From Cyanobacteriota bacterium (GTDB lineage: Bacteria > Cyanobacteriota > Cyanobacteriia > CACIAM-69d), in assembly GCA_022402445.1 (NCBI GenBank), contig JAKRSF010000004.1, forward strand, positions 187,858 to 251,857: a stretch of 64,000 bases of DNA, given 5' to 3'. The notes below the pieces were generated by a model. It ran no database searches, was not told where the DNA came from, and saw only the letters and a program-made list of their open reading frames with translations. The translations under genes and the position numbers were made by a program. Positions 1 through 8,361 of this stretch are shown here, one piece after another (positions within the stretch are counted from its first letter, which is position 1; each line of letters begins with the position of its first letter).

Positions 1-886
1 GGGGCTGAAGCCTGGGGTGGGTAAAAAAGGTGGCGGTGGCGGCCACGAGGCGATCGCCCCAGAGGTTAGCCCGTAGATAGTCCAGACGACCATATTGCGG
101 ATCGGCGAGCAAGGCCCGCTCCCCCAGGGCGATCGCGGCGGCGCAGGTGTTCAGGTCGCGGCTTGATCCACCGGTGGTTTCACCGCAGCGCCCCTGGCCG
201 TACCGGGCCACCGCGATCGCCAGCATCGGCTCCGCCGCCGTCCCATCAATGGCGAGCGATCGCTCCCACAGCTCCACCGCCGCCGACACCTTCCCCTGCT
301 CGTAGCGCACCAGACCAATATTATTGAGGGCCGGCCAGAAGGACGCATCCAGCGCCAACGCCCGCTCAAACTCCCGTACCGCCGCCTCCCAGCGCTCCAG
401 CTTAATCAAGGCATTGCCCAGATCAAACCAGCCCGTCAGGGCCTCCGGCTCCAGGGCCAGCCCCATCCGCAGGGTCGATTCCGCCGCCTCGGGCCGTCCC
501 CCCTGTAGATAGGCCGCCCCGAGGGCCAGCAGCAGCGCGCCATCTTGATCCCCCCCGTGCTGCCTTGCCGCCTCCAGGGCGATCGTCGCCTGCTCCAGAT
601 TGCCCGCCTGGAGATAGAGCCCCCCCAACAGCCGCAAGACCTGGGGATTCTCCGGCGCAAGCCATGCCGCCACCTTCGCCTGCCCTAGGGCCGTCGGCAA
701 CTGAAACTCCTGGGACGCCTCATCCGCAATGCGCACCCCCTGGCGCTCGAGCTGCTGGGGATCCGGCAGGGGCACATGGGGCAACAGCCCCTGCGATCGC
801 GCCGCGATCGCGCCAACCCCCACCCCCACCAGCGCCAACGCCAGCGAACCTGCAAATGACACCAACGGACGGAGGGACACAGTCAT
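1..886 (-). CDS. TPR-repeat protein, membrane-anchored or exported (C-terminus outside window)
   Basis: The frame is open from an ATG at 886 to the left edge, about 295 residues, so the C-terminus is missing. Residues 8-30 are a hydrophobic Ala/Val/Gly stretch that could be a signal anchor. From about residue 70 the chain is built of helical repeats typical of TPRs, with segments such as WFDLGNALIKLERWEAAVRE and ALNNIGLVRYEQGKVSAAVE carrying the usual small and aromatic TPR positions. TPR arrays act as protein-protein scaffolds; the partner is not visible here. The next gene downstream lies outside the window. The fold call is firm, the role unknown. Confidence 0.75.
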   Translation of the reverse strand, partial: MTVSLRPLVSFAGSLALALVGVGVGAIAARSQGLLPHVPLPDPQQLERQGVRIADEASQEFQLPTALGQAKVAAWLAPENPQVLRLLGGLYLQAGNLEQATIALEAARQHGGDQDGALLLALGAAYLQGGRPEAAESTLRMGLALEPEALTGWFDLGNALIKLERWEAAVREFERALALDASFWPALNNIGLVRYEQGKVSAAVELWERSLAIDGTAAEPMLAIAVARYGQGRCGETTGGSSRDLNTCAAAIALGERALLADPQYGRLDYLRANLWGDRLVAATATFFTHPRLQP

Positions 887-942
887 AAACCTCAGGGTAA
901 ACGCAGCTAGGACCACACCCGGCGATCGCCCTCGCCCACGGC

Positions 943-1305
943 CTACTTCAGCAACTGCCGCACCGTATCGAGCAATTCCGCCGTCTTAAAAGGCTTAGCA
1001 ATGTAGGCATCCGCCCCCTGCTTCATGCCCCAATAGCGGTCAAACTCTTCCCCCTTGCTCGTGCAAAGCACCACCGGGATATGTTTAATACTGGCATCCG
1101 CCTTCAGCCAACGGCAAAGCTCATAGCCATTCATGCGCGGCATCACAATATCCGTGATCACCAGATCCGGAGGCGCGGACTTGCAATGGGCCTGGGCCTC
1201 GATCCCATCCCCCGCCATTTCCACCGTTAGGCCGTTCTCCTTCAGCAACTTGCCGATCATCTCGCGCATCGTTGCGCTGTCATCCACTACCAAGACCTTA
1301 CTCAC
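943..1305 (-). CDS. CheY-like single-domain response regulator (PilH/PixH type)
   Basis: This 120-residue protein is a lone receiver domain. The acidic pocket is Asp8/Asp9, the phospho-acceptor is Asp52 in VITDIVMPRMNGYELC, and the conserved Ser/Thr and Lys lie at about 82-83 and at Lys104 (AKPF). The segment EEFDRYWGMKQGADAYIAKP is typical of the PilH/PixH regulators that act in cyanobacterial pilus-motility and phototaxis (Chp-like) pathways; that closer placement is from family knowledge, not proven here. No CheA, CheW or MCP gene is next to it. A PatA/PilG-like regulator lies far away at 61.3-62.5 kb. Confidence 0.85.
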   Translation of the reverse strand: MSKVLVVDDSATMREMIGKLLKENGLTVEMAGDGIEAQAHCKSAPPDLVITDIVMPRMNGYELCRWLKADASIKHIPVVLCTSKGEEFDRYWGMKQGADAYIAKPFKTAELLDTVRQLLK

Positions 1306-1366
1306 GGTGCCCTCCTTCGCGATCGACGACAGCGCTGCTTGACATCAACTCCAGGTTCATTGACGA

Positions 1367-1831
1367 CTAGCGACTCGACCGGCCACCCATGATATGTACC
1401 ACAACTTCGCGCGCGTGGCTGCGCTGGCGGTGCTCCCACAGGTAAATCCCCTGCCAGGTGCCCAGCGCGAGCCGACCCCCCGTAATGGGCACCTGTTCGG
1501 AGGTGTGGGTCAAGGCCGTCCGGAGGTGGGCGGGCATGTCGTCTGGCCCTTCGGCACTGTGGCGATAGCGGTCATCCTCGGGCACCAGGCGCTGAAACTG
1601 GGCTTCGAGATCCCAGAGCACATCGGGGTCGGCGTTCTCTTGAATCACCAGGCTGGCGGAGGTGTGGCGCACAAACAGGGTGCAAAGCCCCACGTCAACC
1701 CCAGAGTCGATCACCAAATCCTGGACCGGCTGGGTGATGTTGTGGAGGGTTTTGCCGTGGGTCGAGATGCGCAGCGATCGCTGGAGATGAATCGTGCTGG
1801 CGACGGGGGAACGGAATTCGGCGCGGGTCAT
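1367..1831 (-). CDS. YjbQ / UPF0047 family protein
   Basis: The 154-residue protein matches the YjbQ (UPF0047) family over its whole length. Hallmarks are RHTSASLVIQENADPDV around residues 53-70, an acidic-His segment near 89-100, and the C-terminal GTWQGIYLWEHR. Members are small trimeric beta proteins; some were reported to have weak thiamine-phosphate synthase activity, so annotations often read secondary thiamine-phosphate synthase, but the physiological role is unsettled. The gene stands between the CheY-like gene (61 bases downstream) and tmRNA, all on the minus strand, with no obvious functional link. Confidence 0.85.
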   Translation of the reverse strand: MTRAEFRSPVASTIHLQRSLRISTHGKTLHNITQPVQDLVIDSGVDVGLCTLFVRHTSASLVIQENADPDVLWDLEAQFQRLVPEDDRYRHSAEGPDDMPAHLRTALTHTSEQVPITGGRLALGTWQGIYLWEHRQRSHAREVVVHIMGGRSSR

Positions 1832-2017
1832 GCAGTAGAGACGCTCAAAGCCCTAGGGGACGGTCAGCCAACGACAGGAAAATGGCGGCAACCGATATCG
1901 ACGGCCCCGCCCCTGAATCATAACCCCTAATCTGAATTGACGGGATTGCCGCGATCGCGGAGCCTTGGGGCACCACGGGGGCTCAATCAATTCAGATAGC
2001 AAGGTTGGGTAACGAAG

Positions 2018-2405
2018 TGGAGCTGGAGGGAGTCGAACCCATCGTCCGCACCGGTTATTAATACTCCATTCATTCACAGGCTTAGCTGCACTAACCCTGG
2101 CAGCGGGGACCGCTAATTATCCCTAGCGGCGGGATTCTCCGGTGAAGTCTTAGCCAGATCGCCGACCGGAGGCAGAAATCTGGAGCATCCGTTGGGGGGT
2201 TTGCCTGTCATCCTTAACGGAGTCAAATGTCAGGCGCTCGAACCTAAGGTTAGGTGTTTTTAAGCAACCGCAGCCGCTTTACGAGCAAAAGGAACGATGT
2301 TGTTCGCACTTACTTTTTTTGAGCCATGGATTTACGAGAGTTAGCTCGCTCTCGGCCTGCATCACGAAGTAGCTTTCGCCAGCACGTCGAAACCGTTACA
2401 GCCCC
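2018..2405 (-). ncRNA. ssrA: tmRNA (ssrA), one-piece
   Basis: The transcript would start at 2405 with GGGGCUGUAACGGUUUCGAC and end near 2018. The first seven bases GGGGCUG pair with CAGCUCC near the 3' end (one G-U), and the T-arm GGUUCGACUCCC precedes it, giving the alanyl-tRNA-like domain. CCA is not encoded. The tag frame runs 2307 to 2260: resume codon GCG, then ANNIVPFARKAAAVA and UAA, a typical cyanobacterial tag. The 388-base length suits a one-piece cyanobacterial tmRNA. It rescues stalled ribosomes together with SmpB, which is not in this window. Confidence 0.95.
2260..2307 (-). other. tmRNA proteolysis-tag reading frame
   Basis: Fifteen codons plus UAA inside ssrA encode ANNIVPFARKAAAVA. 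The hydrophobic small-residue end (AAAVA) is the degron expected to be read by Clp proteases. ClpC is encoded at 58.6-61.1 kb in this window. Confidence 0.93.
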
Positions 2406-2490
2406 GTGTGTTGATGCTGGATCTATCCTAGCCTACGATCGCGCCTTTGGGGTGGGGCGATCGCGGTGGTGGGGGGGCGGTTTTCCGGGC

Positions 2491-2874
2491 CTAGCCTTTG
2501 GGGGTGATGGCGGCTCCGGCGACGGCGAGGCACAGCCAACCGGCGATTAATGCACTGCCGCCGAGGGGGGCGATCGCGCCGAGGACTTTGATCCCAGTGA
2601 GGCTCAGGGCATAGAGGCTGCCGCTGAAGATCAAGATCCCGAGGCCGTAGAGAATCCCGGCGGCGCTGAGCCAGGGGGATGGCCCCAGGGTGCGGAGGGC
2701 GATCGCCACGATCGCCAGGGCCAGGGCGTGGATGAGGTGGTAGCGGGCGGCGGTTTCAAAGATTTCCAGCGATCGCGGCCCGAGGCTCCCGCGCAGTCCG
2801 TGGGCTCCGAAGGCTCCGATCGCGACGGCCAAGGCCCCCAGAATCCCCGCTGCGGGTAGAAAAAATTGGGTCAT
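2491..2874 (-). CDS. DUF423 family membrane protein
   Basis: A 127-residue, very hydrophobic protein with four predicted membrane helices (about residues 5-25, 45-62, 70-90, 97-120). The N-terminal AGILGALAVAIGAFGAHGL and the RYHLIHALALAIVAI segment are the signature of the DUF423 (YwdK-like) family of small inner-membrane proteins of unknown function. It sits upstream of tmRNA on the same strand; 85 bases separate it from the tmRNA 5' end. The family call is strong and no function is known. Confidence 0.85.
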   Translation of the reverse strand: MTQFFLPAAGILGALAVAIGAFGAHGLRGSLGPRSLEIFETAARYHLIHALALAIVAIALRTLGPSPWLSAAGILYGLGILIFSGSLYALSLTGIKVLGAIAPLGGSALIAGWLCLAVAGAAITPKG

Positions 2875-2914
2875 GGGTTTGACGCCTGAGTTTGGACGCC
2901 TGAGTTTTAGATGG

Positions 2915-3343
2915 CTAATTTAGGGGGAATTGGTAATAGATTTCGCCGCGATCGCCCACGCGGAAGTTGGCCCCAAAGGCTTCGGCGGCCTGATCGAGGT
3001 GGGTTCTGGCCTCGTCCGGGTCCAGGCCCGATTCCATCACGAACTGGGCCAGGGTAATTTCACCACCCCGAGCGGCGGCCAGTTGCAGAAGCGATCGCTG
3101 GATTTGGCCCCGCCGCTGGAGCTGGAACTGGTCGCGCTTGCGCCGTTTTTCCGCCGCCATTGATAGGTAAAGCCAGCCGCTCCAGGTGACCGGCGGCCCC
3201 CCCAGGATCAGGCAGCCGAGGGTGGTGGAAATTTTTTCGTCCTTGGGCAGATCGGGATCAAAGGGCACCGCGATCGCGGCAATGAGGAAGATGGAGCCAA
3301 AGGCCAGCAACCCCCCCGCCAAAAGTTTTTTCAGGAAATCCAT
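2915..3343 (-). CDS. Unknown membrane protein with C-terminal winged-helix-like domain
   Basis: Of 142 residues, the first 65 contain two hydrophobic segments (about 7-26 and 41-63). A charged linker (EKRRKRDQ) follows, then a soluble C-terminal domain of about 65 residues. That domain reads RGGEITLAQFVMESGLDPDE and ends in an acidic/aromatic strand (GEIYYQFPLN), the pattern of a small winged-helix fold. The TM2 protein at 6073-6591 ends in a clearly similar domain. The gene is 40 bases upstream of the DUF423 gene and may be co-transcribed with it. Function unknown; a membrane-tethered regulator is possible but unproven. Confidence 0.65.
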   Translation of the reverse strand: MDFLKKLLAGGLLAFGSIFLIAAIAVPFDPDLPKDEKISTTLGCLILGGPPVTWSGWLYLSMAAEKRRKRDQFQLQRRGQIQRSLLQLAAARGGEITLAQFVMESGLDPDEARTHLDQAAEAFGANFRVGDRGEIYYQFPLN

Positions 3344-3480
3344 GGGGAGGACAGCCAGAAGGATGGGGAATGGGAAGGGCGATCGCGGGGGGCCGATGGG
3401 GATCGGTTCGGGGCGATCGCTTCCATTCTAGGCAACCCATATCGGGAATTGGGCACCGCGATCGCGCCCCCGTCAGCGGC

Positions 3481-4197
3481 CTAATCCTCCACCATCGGCA
3501 CCGCCTCGATCACCTGGCTGAAGTAGAACTGGCTGCCAATGAACTCCTTGCGCCGCACCTCCCAGCCCAGCCGCCGCAGAATCGCCACCACCTCCCGCAC
3601 CGGATGCAGGTAAGCGCGGGTGGTCTTGCTGGGGCCGGGGAACAGTTCACCGATGCGCTTGAGCAGCACATACACCCCCGCCTTGGGGGCAAAGCTCAGG
3701 ATCAGGCGCGATTTCGCCAGACTCGCCAGGTGGGCCAACATGGCTTCCACATCTTCATCGGGGTAGTGGATCAGCACATCGAGGCACACCACCGTGTCGT
3801 AGGAGCCGTCGATCACCTGGAGTTCCTTCGCCTCGAAGGTGAGCCCCTCCGTCAGCCCCAGGGCCGCCGCCCGCTCCTGGGCTTCGCCGATCATCTTTTC
3901 GGCAATGTCGCTGCCGAAGACCACGGCCCCCTGCTGGGCCAGGGGAATGCTCAGGGAGCCGACGCCGCAGCCCGCATCGCAGACCGTCTGCCCCGCGATC
4001 GCCCCGGCGGACTTGAACCAATAGAGCACCGTATCCACCGTGCGCTGGTGCCCCTCGCGGATATCCCGCTGCACCTTGTTCACCTCGCCATCGCCGTAAA
4101 TGCGACGCCAGCGGTCAAATCCCGTCGTATTGAAATAGTCCTTGACAATGGCCTTATCGTTGGCCGCCGTTGCGGGGGCAGACTTAGTTGCGCTCAC
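3481..4197 (-). CDS. chlM: Magnesium-protoporphyrin IX O-methyltransferase (ChlM)
   Basis: ChlM transfers a methyl group from S-adenosylmethionine to Mg-protoporphyrin IX, giving the monomethyl ester used next by AcsF (6.95-8.03 kb) in chlorophyll synthesis. The protein has the ChlM N-terminal motif VKDYFNTTGFDRWRRIYGDG, SAM motif I in CDAGCGVGSLSIPLA, and the family's C-terminal half. A GTG start at 4197 is preferred: AAAGGAG lies five bases upstream and the product then begins MSATKS, as in relatives. An in-frame ATG seven codons upstream lacks such a site. Length 238 residues, usual for the family. It is divergent from rpsP. Confidence 0.93.
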   Translation of the reverse strand: MSATKSAPATAANDKAIVKDYFNTTGFDRWRRIYGDGEVNKVQRDIREGHQRTVDTVLYWFKSAGAIAGQTVCDAGCGVGSLSIPLAQQGAVVFGSDIAEKMIGEAQERAAALGLTEGLTFEAKELQVIDGSYDTVVCLDVLIHYPDEDVEAMLAHLASLAKSRLILSFAPKAGVYVLLKRIGELFPGPSKTTRAYLHPVREVVAILRRLGWEVRRKEFIGSQFYFSQVIEAVPMVED

Positions 4198-4497
4198 GAT
4201 CGCTCCTTTTAAAAACACCTTTCAAGCTTGAGTTCTGGCGGTTGCGGTTGAGTCGAGGCTAGTGATCCCAAACCTGCCATGGCCCCCAGGCGATCGGGGG
4301 CGTTGAAAATTCTAAACCGCCCTGCCCCACCCGTCCTGTCCCGCCCCGCCCTGTTCCGGGGTTGAACCGGTTGGGGGCGATCGCCCCTCCGAGCCCTGGG
4401 GAAAAATTTTTAGAACGACCCCCTAGCGGGGATTACCCCGGACGGCGTACCATACTAATTTGTCGTAAATTCTGGGCAAGCCCTCGGAAAGTCACCC
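4198..4497. other. Divergent intergenic region between chlM and rpsP
   Basis: This 300-base gap separates the divergent chlM and rpsP starts and must hold both promoters. It has a C-rich stretch (4315-4365), a short GC hairpin around 4421-4435 (CCCCCTAGCGGGG) and an AT-rich patch with CATACTAATTT at 4451-4461 that could be the rpsP -10 region. No convincing -35 or other gene was found. Confidence 0.4.
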
Positions 4498-4773
4498 ATG
4501 GTCAAACTGCGGCTCAAGCGCTTCGGTAAAAAGCGGGAAGCAAGCTATCGGATCGTCGCGATGAAGAGCACCACCCGCCGCGATGGTCGTCCCCTGGAGG
4601 AGTTGGGTTTTTATAATCCCCGTACGGATGAAACGCGGCTGAATGTGCCCGCGATCGTGAAGCGCCTCCAGCAGGGGGCTCAGCCGACGGATACGGTGCG
4701 CCACATCCTCGCCAAGGCGAACGTGTTCGAGCAGGTGAAGGCGGCGAATGCGGCGGCGAATGCGGCGAACTAG
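4498..4773 (+). CDS. rpsP: 30S ribosomal protein S16
   Basis: A 91-residue match to bacterial S16: [20 protein letters not shown] at the N-terminus, then [13 protein letters not shown], both invariant in the family. S16 stabilises the 5' domain of 16S rRNA during 30S assembly. The Ala/Asn-rich tail (NAAANAAN) is a normal, variable cyanobacterial extension. A GGAAAG site precedes the ATG by about nine bases. phoH follows on the same strand 226 bases later. Confidence 0.97.
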   Translation: MVKLRLKRFGKKREASYRIVAMKSTTRRDGRPLEELGFYNPRTDETRLNVPAIVKRLQQGAQPTDTVRHILAKANVFEQVKAANAAANAAN

Positions 4774-4937
4774 GTTCTCTCCCTAGGCCGTTTTTCCCCC
4801 GAATTCCCTAAATTCCCTGAGGCTCGCCCGCGCTCGATTCTTGCTCCGTCAGGCAGGGGGGCGCGATCGCGAGTTGACCCGTTGATTAATTGGATTGATC
4901 CATTGGTTGGGCCGTCAGGCCATTGCAGTTGAAATTG

Positions 4938-4977
4938 GGCGACTCCTCCTCTCAAGGTCGCCTGCTGCGCTTTTTTT
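4938..4977 (+). terminator. Possible terminator after rpsP
   Basis: GGCGAC (4938-4943) pairs with GTCGCC (4957-4962) over a 13-base loop, and a run of seven T starts at 4971. The eight bases between stem and T-run are more than usual for an intrinsic terminator, so it may be weak or leaky ahead of phoH. Confidence 0.3.
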
Positions 4978-4999
4978 ATTTCCCCTTCGCCCCTTTCCT

Positions 5000-6016
5000 G
5001 TGGCCACCGCAACCATTGCCCTCCCGAGTTTGGAAAGCGCCCTAGCCCTGGCGGGTTACCGGGAATCGAACCTCAAGCTCATGGCGAAGCAGACGGGGAC
5101 GACGATTGTCCTACGGGGCCAGGAGCTGCTGCTGTCGGGATCCGATAAGCAGGTGGAGCTATGTTCGCGGCTGATCGGTGCCCTGGAAACCTACTGGGGC
5201 CAGGGGCAGCGGGTGGATGGGGCGGATATCCTCACGGCGCGCCATGCCCTTGATACGAGCCGTCAGGAGGAATTGCGATCGCTCCAGGATGATGTCATTG
5301 CCAAGACGCGGCGCGGTGAGACGATTCGCCCCAAGACGTTCCGGCAGTATGAATACATCAAAGCCCTGCGCGATCGCGACCTGATTTTCTGTGCGGGTCC
5401 GGCGGGCACCGGCAAGACCTTTTTGGCGGCGCTGGTGGCGGTTCGGGCGCTGCTCAATGACGAATTTGAACGGATTATTTTGACCCGCCCCGCCGTGGAA
5501 GCGGGGGAACGGCTGGGGTTTTTGCCCGGAGATTTGCAGCAGAAGGTGGATCCCTACCTGCGGCCCCTCTACGATGCCCTCTACGAGCTGGTGGAGCCGG
5601 AGAAGGTGGCGAGCCTGATGGAGCGGGGCATCATCGAAGTGGCTCCCCTGGCCTATATGCGGGGCCGCACCCTGAGCAATGCCTTCGTGATTTTGGATGA
5701 GGCCCAAAACACCACCCCGGCCCAGATGAAAATGGTGCTGACGCGGCTGGGCTGGCGATCGCGGATGGTGATCACGGGGGATGTGACCCAGACGGATTTA
5801 CCGAACTATCAAGAGTCCGGCATGGCGATCGCCCAGCGGATCCTCAGCAACGTCGAGGGCATCGCCTTCTGCCAACTCACCAAAGGGGACGTGGTGCGCC
5901 ATCCGCTGGTGCAAAAAATCGTCGCCGCCTACGAGCAGTTCGATGAGCAGCGATCCTCGGGGCCTCAACACCGCGCCGATACGGGGCGTTCAGGGATGGG
6001 GCGCGATCGCGGCTGA
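5000..6016 (+). CDS. phoH: PhoH family protein (P-loop ATPase)
   Basis: The core is a PhoH P-loop domain: Walker A FCAGPAGTGKT, the motif ILTRPAVEAGERLGFLPGDL, and a Walker B-like VILDEAQNTTP. N-terminal to it is a KH-like region ending SDKQVELCSRLIGALE. PhoH/YbeZ proteins are cytoplasmic ATPases linked to RNA metabolism and ribosome maturation; the adjacent ribosomal gene fits that. The GTG at 5000 is chosen because the protein then starts VATATIALPSLESALALAG, as in cyanobacterial relatives. The upstream ATG at 4895 would add 35 poorly conserved residues across a possible terminator. No clear ribosome site was seen. Length 338 residues. Confidence 0.9.
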   Translation: MATATIALPSLESALALAGYRESNLKLMAKQTGTTIVLRGQELLLSGSDKQVELCSRLIGALETYWGQGQRVDGADILTARHALDTSRQEELRSLQDDVIAKTRRGETIRPKTFRQYEYIKALRDRDLIFCAGPAGTGKTFLAALVAVRALLNDEFERIILTRPAVEAGERLGFLPGDLQQKVDPYLRPLYDALYELVEPEKVASLMERGIIEVAPLAYMRGRTLSNAFVILDEAQNTTPAQMKMVLTRLGWRSRMVITGDVTQTDLPNYQESGMAIAQRILSNVEGIAFCQLTKGDVVRHPLVQKIVAAYEQFDEQRSSGPQHRADTGRSGMGRDRG

Positions 6017-6072
6017 GCCCTAGGGGCCGTCCGCCGTCACCTAGATCGATGCCCTTCCTTGGCCCCCGCGCC

Positions 6073-6591
6073 CTAGTCCAGTTCGTGGAAGTTGTAGAGC
6101 ACAATCCCCGTCTCAAAATCATTGGTGACACTCACATAGCCCGACGCCACCATCTGCCGCAGCAGTAGCTCCACGCGATCAAACGCAACGCCCGTCGCCA
6201 TCACCCCCTGGGTCACCGACAGCCGCCCGCCCCGCTGACTCGCCGCCTTCAGCAACTTCACCATCAATTCATCATCCGTCGGCGGCCGCTCCACCGCCTG
6301 CACGCTCGCCCCAGAGCCCATAAACGCCCCCACCGGCCCCTGGCCCCCCTGGAGCATCTGCTTCATGCGCCGATCCTCCACCATGTCCGGGATCAGGAAC
6401 AGGTCAATGAATTGTCCCACCCCAAACAGGCCCCAGGTGCAGAACCACAGCAACCCGGTGCCAAAACGGCGGTTGTAGAAGCGGTGCAGACCGGACATGC
6501 CGAACAGGCACCCCAGCCACAGTAGATAACTCACCCCAGTCTCTTGCTGGGTTTGGATGCGATCGCGGTCTCCAGAATTCATGGCCACCAT
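6073..6591 (-). CDS. TM2-domain protein with C-terminal winged-helix-like domain
   Basis: Residues 18-70 form a TM2 domain: a helix, the motif GCLFGMSGLHRFYNRRFGTG, and a second helix ending in a conserved Asp (QFIDLFLIPDMV). A low-complexity linker follows, and then residues 110-172 form a soluble domain beginning GGRLSVTQGVMATGVAFDRV and ending GIVLYNFHELD. That domain is like the C-terminus of the protein at 2915-3343. TM2 proteins are membrane proteins of mostly unknown function. The start could instead be the ATG at 6582. The gene faces phoH tail to tail and is divergent from acsF. Confidence 0.8.
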   Translation of the reverse strand: MVAMNSGDRDRIQTQQETGVSYLLWLGCLFGMSGLHRFYNRRFGTGLLWFCTWGLFGVGQFIDLFLIPDMVEDRRMKQMLQGGQGPVGAFMGSGASVQAVERPPTDDELMVKLLKAASQRGGRLSVTQGVMATGVAFDRVELLLRQMVASGYVSVTNDFETGIVLYNFHELD

Positions 6592-6950
6592 TGGGCACCG
6601 TCCGCCACGGTAACGACCTAGCTATCTCCAAGGTAGCTCGAAAAAAAATCCTGATCGCCCCCCGCGATCGCCCCACCGCCCCACCCCCGCCAAATGTTGC
6701 CAAACATTACAAAATACAACCCACCGTAGCAAGTCTTCATAGATTGCCCCCATAGCAGCCAAGGGAGCTTGGTAGACTGGGTAACACTTGCACAGTAAAA
6801 ACAACAAACAGCGACAGCTCCGCGATCGTGGCGGTCACCGTGCGGTCACCGTCCCCCACGACTCGCCCCTCGGTTTTAAAAAAAACCAACTTCCAACCCC
6901 GTTGCACCCGCAACCCCAAACCCACCGATCCACGAGAGCATCGAAGATTC
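6592..6950. promoter_or_regulatory. Divergent control region of acsF and the TM2 gene
   Basis: This 359-base gap contains a perfect six-base dyad, AATGTT-GCCA-AACATT at 6693-6708, in a short AT-rich patch. It also holds a perfect tandem of an 11-mer (GCGGTCACCGT) at 6831-6841 and 6842-6852, about 100 bases before the acsF ATG. Both are placed like operator or leader elements for acsF. No clear -35/-10 pair and no other gene were recognised. Confidence 0.4.
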
Positions 6951-8027
6951 ATGGTTGACTCCCTCAAAAAGCCGGCCCTCGACGAAATGGCCCCCGGCGT
7001 GAAGGCCCCGGCCAAGGACACCATCCTCACCCCCCGGTTTTACACCACCGACTTCGACGCCATGGCCGCCATGGACCTCACCGTCAACGAGGAGGAGTTG
7101 CGGGCCATCATCGAAGAATTCCGGGTGGACTATAACCGTCACCACTTTGTCCGCGACGCCGAATTCGAGCAGAACTGGGACAAAATTGACGGCGAAACCC
7201 GCTCCATGTTCATCGAATTCCTAGAGCGCTCCTGCACGGCGGAATTCTCCGGCTTCCTGCTCTATAAGGAACTGTCCCGGAAAATCAAAGATCGCAACCC
7301 CCTCCTGGCCGAAGGGTTTGCCCTGATGTCCCGCGACGAAGCGCGTCACGCGGGCTTCCTGAACAAGGCCATGTCCGACTTCAACCTGTCGTTGGACCTC
7401 GGCTTCCTCACCAAGAGCAAGAAGTACACCTACTTCGAGCCGAAATTCATCTTCTACGCCACCTACCTATCTGAAAAGATCGGCTACTGGCGCTACATCA
7501 CCATCTATCGCCACCTGGAGAAGCACCCCGAAGATCGCATCTATCCGATCTTCCGCTTCTTTGAAAACTGGTGCCAGGACGAAAACCGCCACGGCGACTT
7601 CTTCGATGCGGTCCTGCGGGCCAATCCCCAGTTCCTCGAAGGGCTCAAGGCGCGCCTGTGGTGCCGGTTCTTCCTGCTGTCGGTCTTTGCGACCATGTAC
7701 CTGAATGATTTGCAGCGATCGGGCTTCTATGCCTCCATCGGCCTCGATGCGCGCGAGTACGACAAGGAAGTGATCGAGAAGACCAATGAAACGGCGGGGC
7801 GGGTCTTCCCGGTGATCCTCGACATCCACCATCCCCAGTTCTACGAGCGGCTGGAGGTGTGCGTCGCCAACAACGCGAAGCTCACGGAAATCGCCCAGTC
7901 CGATGCGCCGGGTGCCGTGAAGCTGCTGAAGAAGCTGCCCCTGTACCTGAGCAATGCGGTGCAGTTGGTGAGCCTGTATTTCATCAAGCCGATCCGCGTG
8001 GAGCGCAACTGGGGCATGGCTCGCTAG
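6951..8027 (+). CDS. acsF: Aerobic Mg-protoporphyrin IX monomethyl ester cyclase (AcsF)
   Basis: AcsF is the di-iron, O2-dependent enzyme that closes ring E of chlorophyll, converting Mg-protoporphyrin monomethyl ester to divinyl protochlorophyllide at the thylakoid. The ferritin-like di-iron ligands are visible in [11 protein letters not shown] and [12 protein letters not shown]. The N-terminal [20 protein letters not shown] is family-typical. The ATG at 6951 ([13 protein letters not shown]) gives 358 residues, the usual length; in-frame codons upstream are unlike the family. Its substrate is made by ChlM, encoded at 3.5-4.2 kb. A strong terminator follows. Confidence 0.96.
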   Translation: MVDSLKKPALDEMAPGVKAPAKDTILTPRFYTTDFDAMAAMDLTVNEEELRAIIEEFRVDYNRHHFVRDAEFEQNWDKIDGETRSMFIEFLERSCTAEFSGFLLYKELSRKIKDRNPLLAEGFALMSRDEARHAGFLNKAMSDFNLSLDLGFLTKSKKYTYFEPKFIFYATYLSEKIGYWRYITIYRHLEKHPEDRIYPIFRFFENWCQDENRHGDFFDAVLRANPQFLEGLKARLWCRFFLLSVFATMYLNDLQRSGFYASIGLDAREYDKEVIEKTNETAGRVFPVILDIHHPQFYERLEVCVANNAKLTEIAQSDAPGAVKLLKKLPLYLSNAVQLVSLYFIKPIRVERNWGMAR

Positions 8028-8136
8028 ATTTCAGAGATTCTCTAGCGATCGCCTCCAAATTTGCCGAGGATCCAACAGCTCCGGCTGGGAACATCGGCTA
8101 AGCACACATTAGGACTCGATGGAGATCCGCCTGGGG

Positions 8137-8170
8137 CCAGCCTTTCCCGTTGGGAGGGCTGGTTTTTGTT
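8137..8170 (+). terminator. Intrinsic terminator downstream of acsF
   Basis: An 11-bp stem starts with CCAGCC (8137) and closes with GGCTGG (ending 8162), with a short CGTT loop and a TTTTTGTT tract directly after. It lies 110 bases past the acsF stop. This is the most typical rho-independent terminator in the window. Confidence 0.85.
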
Positions 8171-8361
8171 GGGGCGTCGGCGGGGCTAGGGCGCCCTGGG
8201 GGTGGCGGATCCGGGAGCCCCCTTAGGGGATTGAAATAGCGAAAGAGTTGGGTAATGCGGCCCCGATCCAATCTGAAAAACACCACCTGCGCCTTGCGGA
8301 AACGGGGAGAGGGCTTATCATTAGGTCTCAAGTGTGGTGTGAACGGAAATAGAGGAGTGTC

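Noticed and set aside
1853-2077. 74-codon minus frame across the tmRNA 3' end
   Set aside because: It overlaps the well-supported tRNA-like domain of tmRNA.
8098-8331. 77-codon minus frame after acsF
   Set aside because: It covers the acsF terminator hairpin and is Pro/Arg-rich without a ribosome site.
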